Below, piece after piece: positions 55,414-60,048 of a DNA stretch of 60,048 bases. Positions within the stretch are counted from its first letter, which is position 1. Each line of letters opens with the position of its first letter. Origin of the DNA: Aphanothece sp. CMT-3BRIN-NPC111 (GTDB lineage Bacteria; Cyanobacteriota; Cyanobacteriia; Cyanobacteriales; JAHHGU01). The position numbers and the translations under genes are program-made. The stretch covers positions 1 through 60,048 of the forward strand of contig JAHHGU010000028.1 in assembly GCA_019359765.1 (NCBI GenBank), written 5' to 3'. The notes beneath the pieces were generated by a model that did no database searches, had not been told where the DNA came from, and saw only the letters and a list, made by a program, of their open reading frames with translations.

Positions 55414-56262
55414 ATGCCTGCATCCCTCAACCTGAAAAGTGAATATGCTTGCTTCGGCGGTACAGTCGGCTTTTATAGTCATCTCTCCTCTTCCTGTAAT
55501 GGAGAGATGAAATTTGCCGTGTATCAGCCGCCACAGGCAAAATTAGAGCCTGTGCCGATTCTCTACTTTCTCTCTGGTTTAACCTGCACTGAAGAGAACT
55601 TTATGGCTAAGGCGGGGGCGCAGCGATTAGCGGCTGAATATGGTTTGATGCTCGTGGTGCCAGATACTAGCCCTCGTAATACTGGTATTCCAGGTGAAGA
55701 TGAAGACTGGGATTTCGGTACTGGCGCTGGTTTTTACATTGATGCCACTGAGGAGCCTTGGAAGGCGCATTATCGGATGTACAGCTATGTGGTCGATGAA
55801 TTACCTGCCCTTATCGTCAAGCATTTTCCAGGCTTGCCGGAGCGACAGGGCATTTTCGGCCATTCTATGGGTGGACATGGGGCACTGATTTGCGCTTTAA
55901 AAAACCGCGCTCGCTATTTGTCAGTTTCAGCACTTGCCCCGATTGCAGCACCAATGCGCTGTCCTTGGGGTCAAAAAGCGTTCACTAAATACCTTGGTTC
56001 TGACAAAGAAAGTTGGCGTGCTTACGATGCCAGTGAATTGGCACTCACTGCTCAATATAACCGTCCCATTCTCATCGACCAAGGTATTGCCGATGCATTT
56101 CTCGTTCAGCAGCAACTGCTACCGGAAGTGTTTGAGCAAGCTTGTGCAAAAGCTGGGCAACCGCTAACTTTACGAATGCACTCCGGTTACGACCATAGCT
56201 ATTACTTCATCGCTACCTTTGTCGAAGATCACATCCGCCACCATGCTGCTGCCTTGTGTTAG
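55414..56262 (+). CDS. fghA: S-formylglutathione hydrolase
   Basis: 282 residues, normal for the family. It hydrolyses S-formylglutathione to formate and glutathione. Esterase D motifs: LYFLSGLTCTEENFMAKAGA, DEDWDFGTGAGFYIDATEEPW, the nucleophile GHSMGGHGAL with Ser near residue 151, and a C-terminal His in GYDHSYYFI. A frmA neighbour strongly supports the assignment. Start ATG 55414 gives a typical N-terminus (MPASLNLKSEYACFGGTVGF). Confidence 0.95.
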   Translation: MPASLNLKSEYACFGGTVGFYSHLSSSCNGEMKFAVYQPPQAKLEPVPILYFLSGLTCTEENFMAKAGAQRLAAEYGLMLVVPDTSPRNTGIPGEDEDWDFGTGAGFYIDATEEPWKAHYRMYSYVVDELPALIVKHFPGLPERQGIFGHSMGGHGALICALKNRARYLSVSALAPIAAPMRCPWGQKAFTKYLGSDKESWRAYDASELALTAQYNRPILIDQGIADAFLVQQQLLPEVFEQACAKAGQPLTLRMHSGYDHSYYFIATFVEDHIRHHAAALC

Positions 56263-56346
56263 CTTACCCCTCCCTGAAACTTACTAACTGAGAGTACCAA
56301 CATAGTCTGGTAAGCTAATTGCGATCTGCATCCAAGCTGCAATTCT

Positions 56347-57306
56347 ATGACCTCAACCCTAACCAGGCAAATTCAGCAATTCTACGACGCCTCCTCTGGT
56401 CTGTGGGAACAGGTGTGGGGCGAACATATGCACCACGGCTATTATGGTCCAGACGGCAACCAGAAAAAAGACCGACGTCAGGCGCAAATTGACTTAATTG
56501 AAGAACTCCTCAAGTGGGCTGGGGTGCAGGTAAATTCTGAGATAGCCAACCCATACAATATCCTTGATGTCGGTTGTGGGATTGGTGGCAGTTCCCTTTA
56601 CCTGGTGCAAAAGTTTATTTCCATCCCTCAAAGCGATTCCATCTCAGACGCCAGTATTAATCAGGACTTAGATTTCAAATCCCTTCCCATATCCAATCCC
56701 ACTGGTATTGACGCCACAGCCACGGGTATCACCCTCAGCCCAGTGCAGGCGCGTCGAGCCACAGAACGCGCCCAAGCAGCCCAATTGAGTACAAAGGCTC
56801 AGTTCCAAGTGGCAGACGCTCTGAATATGCCTTTTCCTGACCAGTCTTTTGATTTAGTCTGGTCGCTGGAAAGTGGTGAGCATATGCCGGATAAGGAAAA
56901 GTTCTTGCAGGAGTGTTACCGGGTACTGAAACCAGGGGGAACTTTCATAATGGCAACCTGGTGTCATCGACCCACTGATGGGGTAGCTGGGCCGTTGAAT
57001 GCAGATGAGCAAAAACACTTACAAGAAATTTATCGGGTGTACTGCTTGCCTTATGTGATTTCGCTGCCAGAATATGAAGCGATCGCCCGTAATCTTTCCT
57101 TCCAAAACATTCGCACCGCAGATTGGTCTGACGCTGTGGCACCATTCTGGGATCTCGTGATTAGTTCAGCCCTTAGTCCCAGCGCGATTCTGGGTTTGCT
57201 CCGTAGCGGCTGGACAACGATTCAAGCGGCGCTTTCATTGAGATTAATGAGTAGCGGTTACCGACGAGGCTTGATTCGATTCGGCCTGCTCTGTGGCACC
57301 AAATAA
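56347..57306 (+). CDS. Gamma-tocopherol methyltransferase
   Basis: 319 residues. The N-terminal string FYDASSGLWEQVWGEHMHHG with YYGP is typical of gamma-tocopherol and related methyltransferases. SAM motifs are ILDVGCGIGGSSLYL, and LVWSLESGEHMPDKEKFLQE for the carboxylate and adenine contacts. It adds the last methyl group to gamma- or delta-tocopherol. An extra polar stretch (ISIPQSDSISDASINQDLDF) lies between the first two motifs. The next gene, homogentisate phytyltransferase, supports the pathway. MPBQ methyltransferase is the alternative. Confidence 0.85.
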   Translation: MTSTLTRQIQQFYDASSGLWEQVWGEHMHHGYYGPDGNQKKDRRQAQIDLIEELLKWAGVQVNSEIANPYNILDVGCGIGGSSLYLVQKFISIPQSDSISDASINQDLDFKSLPISNPTGIDATATGITLSPVQARRATERAQAAQLSTKAQFQVADALNMPFPDQSFDLVWSLESGEHMPDKEKFLQECYRVLKPGGTFIMATWCHRPTDGVAGPLNADEQKHLQEIYRVYCLPYVISLPEYEAIARNLSFQNIRTADWSDAVAPFWDLVISSALSPSAILGLLRSGWTTIQAALSLRLMSSGYRRGLIRFGLLCGTK

Positions 57307-57329
57307 TTTTAAGACTTCGGCATAAAGCA

Positions 57330-57358
57330 AGGGAAAATTACAATAAATTTTCCCTTTC
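57330..57358 (+). terminator. Terminator hairpin after the tocopherol methyltransferase
   Basis: AGGGAAAATT (57330-57339) and AATTTTCCCT (57346-57355) pair perfectly around ACAATA, followed by TTC. Rho-independent in shape, though the T-run is short. It would separate the methyltransferase from the phytyltransferase transcript. Confidence 0.6.
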
Positions 57359-57427
57359 ACACTCAAAACTCAGTATTTAGGCATCAGCCTTGCTTAAAAT
57401 CAAGCCTGAATCCTATCTAAAGCATCC

Positions 57428-58420
57428 ATGAGCCAAATTTCTACTCAAAAGCCTTCTCTTCACCAAATCCGTCCTTCTCAGTCCCACCCAGATCGGCAGG
57501 CTACTACCTGGCTTTACGCCTTTTGGAAATTCAGTCGTCCCCATACCGTTATTGGCACAAGCCTGAGTGTTATAGGGTTATATTTGATTGCCTTGGCGGA
57601 GTCCTCCGGTGGCTTTTCCAGCCCTCACCTGAGTCAGCTATTGGGGGCTTGGATTGCCTGCCTGTGCGGTAATGTCTACATTGTGGGACTCAATCAGCTA
57701 GAAGATGTGGAGATTGACCGGATTAACAAACCCCATCTGCCTATAGCTGCTGGTGAGTTCTCCAAGACCCAAGCCCAGATGATTGTCAGCGTTATGGGTA
57801 TCTTGGCGCTGTTGTTGGCGTGGTTAATGGGACCGTTTTTGCTGGGTATGGTGGGGATTAGTTTGGCAATTGGTACAGCTTATTCCCTGCCCCCAGTGCG
57901 GTTGAAGCGGTTTCCTTTTTGGGCGGCGCTGTGCATCTTTTCTGTGCGTGGCGCTATTGTCAATTTAGGATTGTTTCTGCACTTTAACTCGGTATTGCTA
58001 GGGAAGGGGTTAGAATTTGTTCCCACGATTCCACCTGTAGTTTGGGCGCTGACACTGTTTATTGTGGTGTTTACGTTTGCGATCGCGATCTTCAAAGATA
58101 TCCCGGACATAGAAGGCGATCGCCAGTACAATATCACTACTTTCACCATCCGATTAGGTACACCAGCCGTATTTAATTTGGCGCGTTGGGTGTTAACCGT
58201 GTGCTATCTGGGTATGACTGTTGCAGGCGTGTTGTGGCTTACCTCTGTTAACCCTATCTTCTTAGTTACTACTCATCTAGTAGCACTCAGTTTAATGTGG
58301 TGGCGCAGTTTGCAGGTAGATTTGCACGATAAAAGTAATATCGCTCAGTTCTACCAATTCATCTGGAAACTCTTCTTTCTGGAATATTTAATTTTTCCAA
58401 TTGCCTGTCTTCTGGCTTAA
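57428..58420 (+). CDS. hpt: Homogentisate phytyltransferase
   Basis: 330 residues, UbiA-family membrane prenyltransferase with eight to nine TM helices. Two Asp-rich motifs are NQLEDVEIDRINKPHLPIA (near residues 97-115) and IFKDIPDIEGDRQ (near 221-233). FWKFSRPHTVIGTSLS, CLCGNVYIVGLNQL, LPPVRLKRFPFWAALCIF, SVRGAIVNLGLFLHF and IAQFYQFIWKLFFLEYL agree closely with the Slr1736/VTE2 family. It joins phytyl diphosphate to homogentisate, the committed step of tocopherol synthesis, in the thylakoid or plasma membrane. Confidence 0.93.
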   Translation: MSQISTQKPSLHQIRPSQSHPDRQATTWLYAFWKFSRPHTVIGTSLSVIGLYLIALAESSGGFSSPHLSQLLGAWIACLCGNVYIVGLNQLEDVEIDRINKPHLPIAAGEFSKTQAQMIVSVMGILALLLAWLMGPFLLGMVGISLAIGTAYSLPPVRLKRFPFWAALCIFSVRGAIVNLGLFLHFNSVLLGKGLEFVPTIPPVVWALTLFIVVFTFAIAIFKDIPDIEGDRQYNITTFTIRLGTPAVFNLARWVLTVCYLGMTVAGVLWLTSVNPIFLVTTHLVALSLMWWRSLQVDLHDKSNIAQFYQFIWKLFFLEYLIFPIACLLA

Positions 58421-58857
58421 ATCAATTTCCATGTTCCTGTTTCTGGCGGGACATGGACTCATACCAATGTGCAGTCGAAACTGTAATTTTCAGCAGAGGA
58501 TCTCCAGGAGTACAGGAAAACAAATTTACGCTTGTGAATGCAACTTGGTATCAATAGCAGCGCCTTAATGCTGACATCTTGTACAAATTTATGAGGTGAT
58601 TACGCCTATTAGAGGCAAGGCTTGTGCTTTCTTCTCAAAGATCTATCTAGCGCTAGATAGTATTAATTTTCAAATTTCATCACGCTTAAGGGAAAGAAAA
58701 ACATTGCACTTGTGCTGTTGTAAATCATCTGCGATCGCTCTGGTTCTCAATCGCTTGAGAAATTAATTGAAGAGAAACAATATTTTTGCAGCAGCGTAAG
58801 TCCATTGTGAAACTTGCTATCAAGCGGCGTCCTGCTAAACCAGGGTGAGGAGGAGAT
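58421..58857. other. Intergenic region with two symmetric elements
   Basis: 437 bases. A stem CCATGTTCC/GGGACATGG (58429-58456) just after the phytyltransferase stop can act as its 3' end. A perfect 18-base palindrome CTATCTAGCGCTAGATAG is at 58643-58660, a possible operator. I see no gene and no tRNA. Confidence 0.5.
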
Positions 58858-59346
58858 ATGAACACAATGTACCCAGAGCGTAGAAGAGCTTTACGCCCAA
58901 GGGCATGGCTGCTTTCCGTATTGCTAACATTGCCACTTTTGACTAGCTGCGGAGGTGGAGGTTCGCAGAGTAATACTCCGCCGCCGCCTGTTGACGATAC
59001 GCGCGGTGGAACACAGACCGCTCCTGCACCCAATCGCTCACCCCAAGCGAAAAAGGGATTGAGTGGTGGGCAAAAAGTAGCGATCACATTGGCAGGAGCG
59101 GCTGCACTTTACTACCTCTATAACAAGCACAAGAACGCGAAAGCGAAACAGGGTCCAGAGGGGCAGTACTACCTTTCTAAAAACGGGCGCGTCTACTATC
59201 GCGATGCCCAACATCGCGCTCACTATGTAACACCGCCACCTGGTGGGATTCAAGTCCCAGCATCGGAGGCGCAACAGTACCGGGACTTTCAAGGTTATGA
59301 CAATAGGCCTACAGGTCGCGACTTAGCGGGTGTTGGTGCAGAATAG
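58858..59346 (+). CDS. Putative lipoprotein, unknown function
   Basis: 162 residues. Basic N-terminus, hydrophobic stretch and a lipobox LLTSC with Cys31, then a Gly-rich and Pro/Thr-rich linker. A second hydrophobic segment near 75-92 (VAITLAGAAALYYLYN), a KHKNAKAKQG basic stretch and a Tyr/Pro-rich tail (YYLSKNGRVYYRDAQHRAHY) follow. It would be lipid-anchored at a membrane after signal peptidase II. The ATG follows GGAGGAGAT (a strong ribosome binding site at 6 bases). No family known to me; the YYLSKNGRVYYRD part looks like a small beta repeat. Confidence 0.7.
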   Translation: MNTMYPERRRALRPRAWLLSVLLTLPLLTSCGGGGSQSNTPPPPVDDTRGGTQTAPAPNRSPQAKKGLSGGQKVAITLAGAAALYYLYNKHKNAKAKQGPEGQYYLSKNGRVYYRDAQHRAHYVTPPPGGIQVPASEAQQYRDFQGYDNRPTGRDLAGVGAE

Positions 59347-59501
59347 ACCCCAGCGTCGTAGCTCCTGCTGTCAAAGTTGCTAGGCAAGATACAACGCCGA
59401 TGCGATCGCATTGGCAACCTCAAAAAGACAACGGCAACGTGGAATAGGTTTTTAGCATTTACAGCGTCGTTTCATAGCTTAATTTAAAAAGGAGAAAAAT
59501 C

Positions 59502-59819
59502 ATGGTAGATGGGTTTTTACGAAAAGTTCAGGAAGCCTTAACTGGAGACAATACAGATCAAGGTGACTATCAAGGGGACAATGAACAATACGGTAATGTT
59601 CGCCCAGCTAGCGAAGATCCCTATGGCGATCCGGCTGATCAGGAATACGGTAATGTTCGCCCAGCTAGTGAAGATCCCTATGGCGATCCGGCTGATCAGG
59701 AATACGGTAATGTTCGGTCAGCTAGCGAAGATCCCTATGGCGATCCGGCCGATCAAGAGTACGGTAATATTCGGCGAGCTAGCGAAGATCCCTATGGCGA
59801 TCCGGCTGACTACGCCTAG
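59502..59819 (+). CDS. Small protein of four 19-residue repeats
   Basis: 105 residues. A short N-terminal part (MVDGFLRKVQEALTGDNTDQ) is followed by four copies of YGNVRPASEDPYGDPADQE at 57-base spacing (starts at 59589, 59646, 59703, 59760). The last copy ends ADYA and the stop. The protein is strongly acidic and likely disordered. The ribosome binding site AAGGAG precedes the ATG by 9 bases. No function known; the repeats at DNA level are nearly identical, so copy number may vary between strains. Confidence 0.75.
   Translation: MVDGFLRKVQEALTGDNTDQGDYQGDNEQYGNVRPASEDPYGDPADQEYGNVRPASEDPYGDPADQEYGNVRSASEDPYGDPADQEYGNIRRASEDPYGDPADYA
59589..59816 (+). repeat. Four 57-bp in-frame tandem repeats
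   Basis: Copies differ at a few bases (CGCCCAGC/CGGTCAGC/CGGCGAGC, and Val to Ile once). Differences at synonymous as well as other sites suggest some age but active homogenisation. They contain GCTAGCGAAGATCCCTATGG in most copies. Confidence 0.9.
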
Positions 59820-59971
59820 TCTTAATGCGGGGGGTTGGTGAGTGATAGTGCCGTGAACCATCCGCAAAAATTAGGGCCCAGATCAAGTCCGGGCGATCGC
59901 ACATAATGTAGAGACGGGATATATAGCGTCTCTATTAATTAACCGGACATGATATGACTGCTCACAATAAC

Positions 59972-60008
59972 AAAAAAGGCAGTAGCAATTAAAGTTACTG
60001 CCTTTTTT
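59972..60008. terminator. Bidirectional rho-independent terminator
   Basis: GGCAGTAGC (59978-59986) pairs with GTTACTGCC (59994-60002), one G-T wobble, loop AATTAAA. Six A precede and six T follow, so it works for the plus-strand repeat gene and for the minus-strand gene entering from the right edge. Confidence 0.85.
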
Positions 60009-60023
60009 ATAAGTAAAAATAAA

Positions 60024-60048
60024 TTAGTTGTCGTCTTCGAGCTTTTCA
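60024..60048 (-). CDS. 3' end of a minus-strand gene (last 8 codons)
   Basis: Read on the minus strand the last bases give EKLEDDN and a TAA stop at 60024-60026, 16 bases beyond the terminator. The fragment is too short to identify. Position relative to the terminator is the main support. Confidence 0.45.

Noticed and set aside
59589..59816. 57-base repeats as a possible CRISPR array
   Set aside because: The units are contiguous without spacers and are in frame inside a coding sequence.

Overview
The window is cyanobacterial chromosome. The octamer GCGATCGC (HIP1) recurs through coding and intergenic DNA, and the gene content is typical of the phylum: tocopherol synthesis genes (homogentisate phytyltransferase and gamma-tocopherol methyltransferase), a DUF928/CHASE2-cyclase/CHAT cluster, cyanobacterial-type pilins, and heptamer tandem repeats. 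The genome appears repeat-rich. I could not name the genus. I saw no tRNA, rRNA, CRISPR array or complete transposase.

Region 1 (1-15136) looks like a glycan and pilus locus. It holds the 3' part of a pseudaminic acid synthase, a 1573-residue fusion (glycosyltransferase, methyltransferase, SPINDLY/GT41-like), two paralogous TPR-GT41 glycosyltransferases, three tandemly duplicated type IV pilin-like genes with Thr/Pro/Ala-rich tails, a small membrane protein and a TPR-FkbM methyltransferase. A plausible reading, not proven, is that these enzymes decorate the pilins or another surface protein.

Region 2 (15418-28810) is mostly housekeeping. It contains ilvC, a SagB-like double nitroreductase, a membrane protein, an M41-like protease without an AAA domain, a VanY-type carboxypeptidase, an AEC transporter, a phosphoribosyltransferase, a GPH-type sugar transporter, dxs and mtnA. 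Several families of short dispersed repeats sit between the genes.

Region 3 (29080-53981) is the most interesting part, with two RiPP systems in one 25-kb island. The first has a tryptophan-halogenase-family enzyme, a Nif11-leader precursor whose 16-residue core carries two Trp, one Cys, one Ser and five Asn, a JmjC/cupin-like oxygenase, a CCG-type LanM lanthipeptide synthetase and an NHLM-family ABC exporter without a peptidase domain. The second has a 61-residue precursor, an MvdD-like ATP-grasp ligase and a PpiC/SurA-like protein, which is a graspetide-type cassette. Two more copies of the oxygenase stand just upstream of the second cassette. Between the two systems lie DUF928, a CHASE2 adenylate/guanylate cyclase, a TPR-CHAT protease-like protein and an alpha/beta hydrolase. 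An inverted pair of dispersed repeats brackets the segment from the LanM stop codon to the third oxygenase. The linking idea is that halogenation, Asn or other side-chain hydroxylation, lanthionine formation and ester/amide macrocyclisation enzymes have collected here around two precursors.

Region 4 (54112-60048) has glutathione-dependent formaldehyde detoxification (frmA, fghA), the tocopherol gene pair, a putative lipoprotein, a small protein built of four 19-residue repeats, a bidirectional terminator and the last codons of a minus-strand gene.
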